Below, in pieces: positions 1 through 6,114 of a stretch of 8,122 nucleotides of DNA. Positions within the stretch are counted from its first letter, which is position 1. The number at the start of each line of letters is the position of its first letter. Position numbers and translations under genes: made by a program. Below the pieces are notes generated by a model, which worked only from the letters and a program-made list of their open reading frames with translations, did no database searches and was not told the origin of the DNA. Origin of the DNA: Porticoccus sp041592135 (lineage in GTDB: Bacteria; Pseudomonadota; Gammaproteobacteria; Pseudomonadales; Porticoccaceae); assembly GCA_041592135.1 (NCBI GenBank), contig JBFHQR010000115.1; one strand, written 5' to 3'.

Positions 1-13
1 GAGACAAACACAA

Positions 14-39
14 AAAAACCCCGCCTAAGCGGGGTTTTT
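14..39 (-). terminator. Intrinsic terminator of rplU-rpmA
   Basis: A perfect 6-bp GC stem (19-24 with 29-34) closes a 4-base loop (25-28). It is flanked by A-runs on the left and T-runs on the right, which extend the stem. Read on the minus strand the hairpin is followed by seven U residues (complement of 12-18), the classic form of a Rho-independent terminator, 15 bases after the rpmA stop codon. The plus-strand side also carries five T, so it could work in both directions if a convergent gene lies to the left of the window. Confidence 0.93.
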
Positions 40-54
40 AATCAAAATCCGGTC

Positions 55-312
55 TTAGGCGGAAATAACGTTCACATATTGACGGTTGTTTGGACCTTTT
101 ACTGTGAACTTCACTTCGCCATCCGCAGTGGCAAAGAGAGTGTGGTCACGACCGATGCCAACATTGTTGCCTGCGTGGAATCTGGTGCCGCGCTGACGAA
201 CGATGATGTTACCTGCAGCGACCTGCTCGCCGCCAAAGCGCTTGACACCCAATCGTTTACTTTCGGAATCGCGACCGTTACGGGTACTACCACCAGCTTT
301 CTTGTGAGCCAT
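55..312 (-). CDS. rpmA: 50S ribosomal protein L27
   Basis: An 85-residue protein of the large ribosomal subunit; in this family the N-terminal tail reaches towards the peptidyl transferase centre. It begins MAHKKAGGST, the family's typical start, and continues with the GRDSESKRLGVKRFGG segment and the basic stretch ending in RQRGTRFHAG. Length equals the usual bacterial L27 length. It lacks the extra N-terminal peptide that is cleaved off in Firmicutes. A Shine-Dalgarno AGGAG (complement of 319-323) stands 6 bases before the ATG. It lies 19 bases downstream of rplU in the same direction, so the two are co-transcribed, and it is the last gene before a strong terminator. Identification is secure from sequence. 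Confidence 0.98.
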   Translation of the reverse strand: MAHKKAGGSTRNGRDSESKRLGVKRFGGEQVAAGNIIVRQRGTRFHAGNNVGIGRDHTLFATADGEVKFTVKGPNNRQYVNVISA

Positions 313-331
313 GATATTCTCCTATTTACTC

Positions 332-646
332 TCAACCAGCACTGATGCCGGTAATTTTAACTTCGGTGTACCACTGACGGTGGCCCATTTGATTGCGGTA
401 GTGCTTGCGACGCTTGAACTTGATGATTTTCACCTTGTCCCCACGACCGTGGCTCAGCACCTCGGCTGTCACCTTGCCGCCCGCTACCAGGGGCGCGCCA
501 ATAGTGATGTTGTCGCCATCGGCAACCATCAGTACTTCGTTGAAATCAAAGCTCTCACCTGTGGGGACTTCCAGCTTTTCCAGGCGCAGGTATTCACCTT
601 CCTGTACCCGGTGCTGCTTGCCACCACTTTTAATCACTGCGTACAT
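332..646 (-). CDS. rplU: 50S ribosomal protein L21
   Basis: A 104-residue 23S rRNA-binding protein of the large subunit. It starts MYAVIKSGGKQHRV, the conserved L21 opening. It carries the C-terminal L21 signature around residues 74-100 (IKFKRRKHYRNQMGHRQ followed by WYTEVKITGI). Length matches the E. coli protein (103). A clear GGAG (complement of 653-656) precedes the ATG by 6 bases. It is the first gene of the rplU-rpmA pair, is transcribed away from ispB, and has a candidate promoter at 724-752 with a hairpin in the leader. The order ispB | rplU-rpmA, divergent, is common in Gammaproteobacteria. Confidence 0.98.
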   Translation of the reverse strand: MYAVIKSGGKQHRVQEGEYLRLEKLEVPTGESFDFNEVLMVADGDNITIGAPLVAGGKVTAEVLSHGRGDKVKIIKFKRRKHYRNQMGHRQWYTEVKITGISAG

Positions 647-683
647 ATTATGCTCCGTATTCGCTCATGCCTGTTCTAAGCCG

Positions 684-699
684 GGGGAACGATTTCCCC
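684..699 (-). other. Hairpin in the rplU mRNA leader
   Basis: A perfect inverted repeat (GGGGAA, 4-base loop, TTCCCC) lies between the candidate rplU promoter and the rplU ribosome binding site, so it would be in the 5' leader of the ribosomal protein mRNA. No U-tract follows on the minus strand, so it is not a normal terminator. Ribosomal protein operons are often controlled through leader structures, but I do not recognise this one as a known L21 leader. Confidence 0.4.
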
Positions 700-723
700 A
701 AGGCCGGTTTTGCGAGGGCGTGA

Positions 724-752
724 ATTCTAAGTGAAAGCCCTCTCCACCGCAA
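724..752 (-). promoter_or_regulatory. Candidate sigma70 promoter for rplU-rpmA
   Basis: On the minus strand there is a TTGCGG -35 box (complement of 747-752), a 17-base spacer and a TAGAAT -10 box (complement of 724-729). The -10 matches the consensus at five of six positions and the -35 at three of six. The predicted start near 717 gives a leader of about 70 bases before the rplU ATG. It is called from sequence pattern only. Confidence 0.55.
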
Positions 753-794
753 GTACAAAACAGCCCTAAAACCCCGATGCTACCGGGCCCGAAC

Positions 795-823
795 TTGACA
801 GGCTTGCCGCCCCTCACTAGGAT
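795..823 (+). promoter_or_regulatory. Candidate sigma70 promoter for ispB
   Basis: A perfect TTGACA -35 box (795-800) is followed by a 17-base spacer and TAGGAT (818-823), which matches the -10 consensus at four of six positions. Transcription would start near 830, leaving a leader of about 65 bases before the ispB ATG. Together with the rplU promoter it accounts for the 249-base divergent gap 647-895, in which I see no coding sequence. Confidence 0.65.
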
Positions 824-895
824 GCCCATCCATCCTTATGACGCACTGCCACCATCATCACGCGCCGATAAATAACTGAACGACAAGGCTACGGC

Positions 896-1858
896 ATGTT
901 GCCCTTTCACGAAGCGGTCAAACCCCAGTTTCAACAGGTCAATGACCTGATTGTCAGCCAACTGCATTCCGATGTTGGCCTGGTGGAAAATATCGGCCAA
1001 TACATCATCGACGCCGGCGGCAAGCGTCTGCGCCCCCTACTGGTTCTGTTGAGCGCCAATAGCTGCGGGTATCGAGGTGACCAGCACATTGCCCTGGCGG
1101 CGATCATCGAGTTTATCCACACCGCCACCCTGCTCCACGATGATGTGGTAGACACCTCTGATCTGCGCCGTGGCCGGGCGACCGCCAATGCCCGTTTTGG
1201 CAATGCGCCCAGCGTGCTGGTCGGTGACTTCCTCTACTCCAGGGCTTTCCAGATGCTGGTTGACATCGGCGATATGGAGATCATGCGCATTATTGCCGAC
1301 ACCACCAACATCATCTCCGAAGGGGAAGTCCAGCAACTGATCAATGCCGGCGATCCCGATACCAGCGAAGATGCCTATAGCGAAGTGATTCGCAAGAAAA
1401 CAGCGCAACTGTTCGAGGCGGCCACACACACGGGCGCGGTACTCGCCGGATCCAATCGCAGCCAGCATGAAGCCATGCGCCTGTACGGACATCACCTCGG
1501 CATGGCCTTCCAGCTGGTGGATGATGCCCTCGATTACAGCGGCAACACGGACGAACTGGGCAAGAATGTCGGCGACGACCTCGCCGAGGGCAAGCCCACC
1601 CTGCCCCTTATTTACGCCATGCAGCACGGCACCCAAGCGCAGGCTGAGCTGATCCGAGGCGCCATTACCGACAGCGGCATTGATCAGCTCGATGCCATCC
1701 TCGAGGCCATTCACGCCACCGGCGCCCTGAATTACACCCTGGAGCGCGCAGGACACCATGTCCGGGCAGCACAAGCCTGCCTGGAAGGCATGCCGGATTC
1801 AGCTGAACTGCGCGCCATGTCCACGCTGGCCGACTTCGCGCTCAGCAGGACGTTCTAG
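896..1858 (+). CDS. ispB: Octaprenyl (polyprenyl) diphosphate synthase
   Basis: A trans-type (E) prenyl chain elongating enzyme of 320 residues (E. coli IspB 323). It condenses isopentenyl diphosphate units onto farnesyl diphosphate to build the side chain of ubiquinone. Visible motifs are GGKRLRP (41-47) for diphosphate binding, the first aspartate-rich motif DDVVD (82-86) followed by RR (91-92), the KT pair (168-169), and the second aspartate-rich motif DDALD (209-213). The segment GKNVGDDLAEGKPTLPL matches E. coli IspB almost exactly. All Mg2+-binding aspartates are present. The ATG has a weak AAGG at 885-888. It is a single-gene unit with its own promoter, divergent from rplU. Chain length (C40 or C45) cannot be read reliably from the sequence. 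Confidence 0.96.
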   Translation: MLPFHEAVKPQFQQVNDLIVSQLHSDVGLVENIGQYIIDAGGKRLRPLLVLLSANSCGYRGDQHIALAAIIEFIHTATLLHDDVVDTSDLRRGRATANARFGNAPSVLVGDFLYSRAFQMLVDIGDMEIMRIIADTTNIISEGEVQQLINAGDPDTSEDAYSEVIRKKTAQLFEAATHTGAVLAGSNRSQHEAMRLYGHHLGMAFQLVDDALDYSGNTDELGKNVGDDLAEGKPTLPLIYAMQHGTQAQAELIRGAITDSGIDQLDAILEAIHATGALNYTLERAGHHVRAAQACLEGMPDSAELRAMSTLADFALSRTF

Positions 1859-1978
1859 AAACTGAACATTCACGCAAGACATTTCGGCCGTCAGGTTTGT
1901 TTGCCCCTTATCGCCCTCTCAAACAACCAGCACTCAGCTTATCGGGAAGTCTCCTGTCCCCCGAATGCCCAGATTTTC

Positions 1979-2006
1979 TGGACTTAACCATGGGATCGGC
2001 TAAAAT
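1979..2006 (+). promoter_or_regulatory. Candidate promoter for fabA-fabB
   Basis: TGGACT (1979-1984, four of six consensus positions) is followed by a 16-base spacer and TAAAAT (2001-2006, five of six). A start near 2013 would give a leader of about 45 bases. The rest of the 199-base gap after ispB (1859-1978) shows no gene. I could not recognise a FabR-, FadR- or DesT-type operator by eye, nor a convincing ispB terminator. Confidence 0.5.
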
Positions 2007-2057
2007 TCGCCCCTTCGACCCGCAATCCACCAGAGTAACGTAAAGGCAACCCAATCA

Positions 2058-2588
2058 ATGACCATATTTGTTCCCCAGTCGCAGCATTCATATACCCGCG
2101 AAGAAATCGTGGCTTGCAGCAATGGCGACCTTTTCGGTGAAGGCAATGCCAAACTGCCCGCAGACAATATGCTGATGGTGGATCGAATCACCCGCATTCA
2201 CGCCGAAGAGGGCGAATACGGCAAGGGGATGATTACGGCGGAACTGGATATTCGCAAAGACCTGTGGTTCTTCGGCTGCCATTTTCACGGCGACCCGGTG
2301 ATGCCTGGCTGCCTGGGTCTGGACGCCATGTGGCAGTTGACCGGCTTCTTTCTGGCCTGGAAAGGCAACCCCGGCCGGGGGCGGGCACTGGGTGCCGGCG
2401 AGGTCAAGTTTTTTGGCCAGATTCTCCCGGATGCCGAACTGGTCAGCTATCGTATTGATATTTCAAGAATCGTGGAAAGAAAGTTAAAAATGGCAATTGC
2501 CGACGGCAAGGTGTTTGTTGATGGTCGTGAAATCTACTCCGCCAAAGATCTGCGCGTCGGACTATTTGAATCCACTGACAACTTTTGA
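2058..2588 (+). CDS. fabA: 3-hydroxydecanoyl-ACP dehydratase/isomerase
   Basis: A bifunctional cytoplasmic enzyme that dehydrates 3-hydroxydecanoyl-ACP and isomerises trans-2- to cis-3-decenoyl-ACP, the entry point to unsaturated fatty acids. It has 176 residues against 172 in E. coli. The active-site segment WFFGCHF (70-76) followed by GDPVMPGCLGLDAMWQL places the catalytic His at 75 and Asp at 89, the same 14-residue spacing as E. coli His70/Asp84 (numbered without the initiator Met). GRALGAGEVKFFGQ and the C-terminal DLRVGLF are also family hallmarks. The extra four residues are all at the N-terminus. The Shine-Dalgarno is modest (AAAGG, 2042-2046) and 11 bases from the ATG, so the start is slightly less certain than the gene. 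It is the first gene of a fabA-fabB operon. Confidence 0.97.
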   Translation: MTIFVPQSQHSYTREEIVACSNGDLFGEGNAKLPADNMLMVDRITRIHAEEGEYGKGMITAELDIRKDLWFFGCHFHGDPVMPGCLGLDAMWQLTGFFLAWKGNPGRGRALGAGEVKFFGQILPDAELVSYRIDISRIVERKLKMAIADGKVFVDGREIYSAKDLRVGLFESTDNF

Positions 2589-2638
2589 TCCTTTCTATTA
2601 CAATTACCGGATCTGATGGCCGGTCTGGGGAGTAACCG

Positions 2639-3853
2639 ATGAAACGTGTGGTAATTACCGGAATGGGCATTGTCTCCTGTCTCGGCAATGACAAAGAAAC
2701 TGTTACCCAATCACTGCTGGAAAGCCGTTCCGGTATCGTCTTTCGTGAAGATTTTCAGGCCATGGGCCTGCGCTGCAATGTCGCGGCCAGTCTGGATCTG
2801 GATCCGGCCGAACATATCGATCGCAAAGTACTGCGCTTCATGGGCCCGTCAGCCGCCTACGGCTATATCGCCATGGACCGCGCCATTGCCGATTCCGGCC
2901 TGAGCGATGACCAGGTTTCCAATGTCCGCACCGGACTGGTGATGGGCTCCGGTGGCGTCTCCGGCCAGATGTTTACCGAAACCATCGATGTGATGCGCGA
3001 ACGCGGTATCAAAAAGGCCGGCCCCTACCGAGTCACCCAGATCATGGCCAGCACCGTATCGGCCTGCCTGGCCACGCCGTTTAAAATCAAGGGCACCAAC
3101 TACTCCATTGCTTCCGCCTGTGCCACCAGCGCCCACAGTATTGGTCACGCCATGGAGCTGATCCAGATGGACAAACAGGACGTGGTGTTTGCCGGCGGCG
3201 CCGAGGAAATGCACTGGTCCATGGCCGGGATGTTCGACGCCATGGGCGCCCTGTCCAGCAAATACAACGACACCCCCGAAAAGGCCTCTCGCGCCTACGA
3301 CGCCGATCGCGATGGCTTCGTACCCGGTGTCGGTGCCGGCTGCCTGGTGGTGGAAGAACTGGAACACGCCCTGGCCCGCGGTGCAAAAATCTACGCCGAA
3401 ATCGTCGGCTACGGCTCGACCTCCGACGGTTATGACATGGTGGCCCCCTCCGGTGAAGGCGCTGTGCGCTGCATGAAAATGGCCATGGCCACCACCGATG
3501 GCGCCATTGATTACATCAATACCCACGGCACCAGCACACCGGTCGGTGATCTTCAGGAGCTGAAAGCCATCAAGGACGCCTTTGGCAATAACGTGCCGCC
3601 AATCAGTTCCACCAAATCCCTGTCCGGTCACGGCCTCGGTGCCGCAGGAGTGCAGGAGGCCATTTTTAGCCTGCTGATGATGGAAAATGACTTTATCTGT
3701 GCTTCCGCCAATATCGACAATCTCGACCCTGAAGCCGCCAACCTGCCCATTGCCACCCAACGGGTTGATAATGCCAACCTGCAGCGGGTGATGTCCAACA
3801 GCTTTGGTTTCGGCGGCACCAATGCCACTCTGGTCTTCCAGCGCTACAACTAG
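2639..3853 (+). CDS. fabB: 3-oxoacyl-ACP synthase I (KAS I)
   Basis: A condensing enzyme of 404 residues (E. coli FabB 406) that elongates acyl-ACP with malonyl-ACP and takes the cis-3-decenoyl product of FabA onward to long unsaturated chains. The thiolase-fold catalytic set is complete: Cys161 in SACATS, His296 in NTHGTSTPVGD, and Lys326 and His331 in SSTKSLSGHGLGAAG, each offset by two from E. coli Cys163/His298/Lys328/His333. The C-terminal NSFGFGGTNATLVF is typical. The KAS I rather than KAS II assignment rests on overall similarity to FabB and on the fabA neighbour. A strong GGGGAG (2627-2632) sits 6 bases before the ATG, and the 50-base gap after fabA holds no obvious terminator, so the pair is probably co-transcribed. 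Confidence 0.97.
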   Translation: MKRVVITGMGIVSCLGNDKETVTQSLLESRSGIVFREDFQAMGLRCNVAASLDLDPAEHIDRKVLRFMGPSAAYGYIAMDRAIADSGLSDDQVSNVRTGLVMGSGGVSGQMFTETIDVMRERGIKKAGPYRVTQIMASTVSACLATPFKIKGTNYSIASACATSAHSIGHAMELIQMDKQDVVFAGGAEEMHWSMAGMFDAMGALSSKYNDTPEKASRAYDADRDGFVPGVGAGCLVVEELEHALARGAKIYAEIVGYGSTSDGYDMVAPSGEGAVRCMKMAMATTDGAIDYINTHGTSTPVGDLQELKAIKDAFGNNVPPISSTKSLSGHGLGAAGVQEAIFSLLMMENDFICASANIDNLDPEAANLPIATQRVDNANLQRVMSNSFGFGGTNATLVFQRYN

Positions 3854-3863
3854 TCCTTGGCCA

Positions 3864-3883
3864 GCCCCGGGGCATCCCGGGGC
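3864..3883 (+). other. GC-rich hairpin after fabB, no U-tract
   Basis: An 8-bp all-GC perfect stem (3864-3871 with 3876-3883) closes a 4-base loop, 10 bases after the fabB stop. It is followed by GGCAAGAAAACC, not a T-run, and no T-run follows on the other strand either. It is therefore not a canonical intrinsic terminator. It could stabilise the fabAB mRNA 3' end, pause polymerase, or shape expression of the following gene; that is inference. Confidence 0.55.
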
Positions 3884-3926
3884 GGCAAGAAAACCCCAAT
3901 ACATTCCCGGGCATTGTGTGTTGTAA

Positions 3927-5300
3927 ATGATATCCACATCGGTTTACAGGCCCACCTTTGCCCCCCTCATCGCCATCATCGACTTTGCCATCGTCATTCT
4001 CGCCAGTGTCCTGGCCCACGCCTTCCGATTTGGCCAGGTTTCCATGGGCGCCAAATTTCAAGTGTTGGCGGGTGGCGCTGCCCTGCTGCTGGTGTTCTGC
4101 CTCACCATTACCAGCGTCTACGACTCCTGGCGCGGCAGGAAGCTGCTCACCCTGATCAAGCGCTACACCCTGGGTCTTGCCCTGGCACTGGCGATTCTCG
4201 CTATTTTTCTGGTCTTTACCAAAACCTCCGACCTCTTCTCGCGCCTGTGGATTGCCTACGCCATGGCCCTGGTATGGCTTGGCGGTGTCGGCTATCGCTG
4301 TATCCACTTTCTCTACCTGCGGCAGCTGCGGTTAAAGGGCAAAAACCTGCGCAGGATCTTATTCATCTCACCCGATATTGATCACTGCCGTGCCATTTTC
4401 AAGGCGGAAGAGCTGCGCCTCTCCGGTTATCAGGCGGTAGACTACCTGGGGGCAAAGCAGATCGAGCACTGGATCCAGAGCGGCAGCTTGATCGCCGAAC
4501 TGAACCAGCGCCCCGCCGACGAGGTGTGGCTGGACATGCCATTGAGCATGGGCAGCTTTATCAAGGATATTGTCTACGAGTTGCGCCACTCGACCATGGA
4601 CATCCGTTTTTTCCCGGACTTCCAGGATATCCAGCTACTCAACCACAAGGTCTCCAGCATCGTTGGGCACTATGCCATCGATATCAGCTGCACCCCACTG
4701 AGCGGGGTTAACCGGGTAGTTAAACGATTGGAAGACCTGTGTATTGGTTCACTGATCTGCCTACTCATCACCCCTGCCTGTTTGTTTATCGCACTGGCGA
4801 TCAGGCTCAGCTCACCGGGCCCCATCCTGTTCAAGCAGTATCGCCACGGCCGCGATGGCCGCCGCTTTAAAGTGTACAAATTCCGCTCCATGGAGGTACA
4901 TCAGGAAAGCGACGGTTCTGTCATACAAGCCCAGCTTGGCGACCCCCGGGTAACGAAGCTCGGCGCATTCCTGAGGCGCACCAGCCTGGATGAACTGCCC
5001 CAGTTCATCAATGTGCTGCAGGGACGGATGTCCATCGTCGGCCCGCGCCCCCACGCCCTGGTTCACAACGAGTATTACAAGGATCTGGTGGAATCCTATA
5101 TGTGGCGACACAAGGTCAAACCCGGCATTACCGGTCTGGCACAGATCCGCGGCTATCGCGGCCTCACCGACACCCTCGATAAAATGGAAAAGCGCGTGGA
5201 GTGTGATCTGGAATACATCAATAACTGGTCACTGTGGCTCGACCTGAAAATCATCCTGCAAACCCTGGTGAAGGGGCTCATCCATAAAAACGCCTTTTAG
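3927..5300 (+). CDS. wcaJ: Undecaprenyl-phosphate glucose-1-phosphate transferase (WcaJ type)
   Basis: An inner-membrane polyisoprenyl-phosphate hexose-1-phosphate transferase of 457 residues (E. coli WcaJ 464). This family moves a sugar-1-phosphate, usually glucose, from UDP-sugar to undecaprenyl phosphate and starts exopolysaccharide repeat synthesis. Four hydrophobic segments (about 12-34, 46-66, 81-99, 108-130) precede a soluble middle domain (about 140-250). The catalytic domain begins at TPLSGVNR (256-263), with a membrane-dipping helix at 271-293 and SSPGP (295-299). It includes YKFRSM, the TSLDELPQFINVL stretch with the Asp355-Glu356 catalytic pair, SIVGPRPH, HKVKPGITGLAQI, and EYINNWSLWLDL. 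An in-frame TAA directly abuts the ATG, so it cannot start earlier; no Shine-Dalgarno is visible. The sugar substrate is inferred, and no other polysaccharide gene is in the window. Confidence 0.9.
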   Translation: MISTSVYRPTFAPLIAIIDFAIVILASVLAHAFRFGQVSMGAKFQVLAGGAALLLVFCLTITSVYDSWRGRKLLTLIKRYTLGLALALAILAIFLVFTKTSDLFSRLWIAYAMALVWLGGVGYRCIHFLYLRQLRLKGKNLRRILFISPDIDHCRAIFKAEELRLSGYQAVDYLGAKQIEHWIQSGSLIAELNQRPADEVWLDMPLSMGSFIKDIVYELRHSTMDIRFFPDFQDIQLLNHKVSSIVGHYAIDISCTPLSGVNRVVKRLEDLCIGSLICLLITPACLFIALAIRLSSPGPILFKQYRHGRDGRRFKVYKFRSMEVHQESDGSVIQAQLGDPRVTKLGAFLRRTSLDELPQFINVLQGRMSIVGPRPHALVHNEYYKDLVESYMWRHKVKPGITGLAQIRGYRGLTDTLDKMEKRVECDLEYINNWSLWLDLKIILQTLVKGLIHKNAF

Positions 5301-5313
5301 CCTGCCACACTCA

Positions 5314-5330
5314 CGCCAGGCTCACTGGCG
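5314..5330 (+). other. Hairpin after the sugar transferase gene
   Basis: A perfect 6-bp stem CGCCAG/CTGGCG with a 5-base loop lies 14 bases after the wcaJ stop. The following sequence (CCAACACGCCGTTTCCC) has only three T together, so it is at best a weak terminator. It may mark the transcript end in a Rho-assisted way. The remainder of the gap to 5405 shows no convincing promoter; TAGTAT at 5365-5370 is a possible -10 without a good -35. Confidence 0.35.
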
Positions 5331-5394
5331 CCAACACGCCGTTTCCCTCCTGCCCTCAAAGGGTTAGTATCGCTTGCATACCGACCATAACAAC

Positions 5395-5400
5395 GGGGGA
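5395..5400 (+). promoter_or_regulatory. Ribosome binding site deciding the GST start
   Basis: GGGGGA ends on the first base of the upstream ATG (5400), leaving no spacing for that codon. It is 5 bases from the ATG at 5406, a usable distance. This supports a protein that begins MKLYDYPG, in register with other GSTs whose first beta strand starts at residue 2. Confidence 0.7.
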
Positions 5401-5405
5401 TGCAG

Positions 5406-6041
5406 ATGAAACTCTACGACTATCCAGGGGTTCCAAATCCCCGCCGCCTGAATATTTTCCTGGCGGAGAAAGGCCTCGACTTCCCACGGATACAAGTGGA
5501 CCTGATGAACGGTGAGCAGCTCACCGAAGATTTCCGCAGCAAAAGCCCCAATTGTGATGTGCCCGTGCTGGAACTTGACGACGGCACCTGTCTTTCACAG
5601 ACAAACGCCATTTGCCGTTACCTGGAAGCCGTTTACCCGCAACCTGCATTATATGGACGAACCCCCAGGGAAATCGGGCTGGTCGAAATGTGGAACAACA
5701 TCTGTTTCACCAACGGCTTCCAGGCGGTTGCAGACCTGTTTCGCAACGGCCCGGACTGGTTTGAGGGGCGGGCGCTGATCGGTCCCCACCATTACAACAA
5801 GATCCCTGAACTTGTGGAGCGTGGCCGGCAACGCATCAACAACTTCTACCACGATATTAATAACCATTTGAGAGACAAGGATTATTTCGTCCAGGGCTAC
5901 TTCTCGGTGGCGGATATCACCGCCCTGGCCACTATAGACTTCGCCATCTGGAGCGGCACGACTATTCCTCCCGAGTGTAAAAACCTGCTTGACTGGCATC
6001 AACGGGTTTCACAACGGCCCAGCATCAAGGCTAACCCATAA
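5406..6041 (+). CDS. Glutathione S-transferase family protein
   Basis: A cytosolic GST-fold protein of 211 residues from the chosen start. It has an N-terminal thioredoxin-like domain (about 1-77) with the cis-proline in DVPVLELDDG (Pro53), and an all-helical C-terminal domain (about 85-205) with the N-capping motif SVAD (167-170). The start at 5406 is preferred over the ATG at 5400 because GGGGGA (5395-5400) overlaps the upstream ATG but lies 5 bases before the second. Two usual features are altered: the glutathione-contacting Glu-Ser pair is Gln65-Thr66 (SQTNAICRYLE), and the catalytic Ser/Cys/Tyr loop reads GVPNPRR, with no Ser or Cys. Substrate and even GST activity are unknown. No neighbour suggests a pathway. 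Confidence 0.85.
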   Translation: MKLYDYPGVPNPRRLNIFLAEKGLDFPRIQVDLMNGEQLTEDFRSKSPNCDVPVLELDDGTCLSQTNAICRYLEAVYPQPALYGRTPREIGLVEMWNNICFTNGFQAVADLFRNGPDWFEGRALIGPHHYNKIPELVERGRQRINNFYHDINNHLRDKDYFVQGYFSVADITALATIDFAIWSGTTIPPECKNLLDWHQRVSQRPSIKANP

Positions 6042-6053
6042 GCCCTCTGCGCC

Positions 6054-6082
6054 ATGACAGTCACGGCTTTCCAAGGTACACT
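6054..6082 (+). promoter_or_regulatory. Candidate promoter for ssb
   Basis: ATGACA (6054-6059, five of six -35 consensus positions) is followed by a 17-base spacer and TACACT (6077-6082, four of six). The predicted start near 6089 leaves a short leader of about 26 bases. It lies in the 73-base gap between the GST-like gene and ssb, giving ssb its own promoter. Called by pattern only. Confidence 0.5.
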
Positions 6083-6114
6083 TCGCACTTGAATTTCTGG
6101 AATTGGAGCAAGGC

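Noticed and set aside
1037..1774. Minus-strand open frame (245 codons) opposite ispB
   Set aside because: It is a codon-bias shadow of ispB, with no recognisable domain, no ribosome binding site that stands out, and full overlap with a confident gene.
1859..1978. Search for FabR-, FadR- or DesT-like operators and an ispB terminator before fabA
   Set aside because: No convincing inverted repeat or T-rich hairpin was found by eye. The weak CGGGA/TCCCCCG pairing around 1942-1963 is too poor to call.
2849..3937. Long minus-strand open frame (362 codons) opposite fabB
   Set aside because: Its Gly/His/Ala-rich translation resembles no protein family and is what the GC-biased third positions of fabB produce on the opposite strand. 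fabB has a complete catalytic set and a strong ribosome binding site.
3857..4381. Plus-strand frame overlapping the fabB-wcaJ junction and the wcaJ N-terminus
   Set aside because: The translation is Pro/His/Arg-rich low-complexity-like sequence, whereas the alternative frame gives the membrane segments expected of a WcaJ-type protein.
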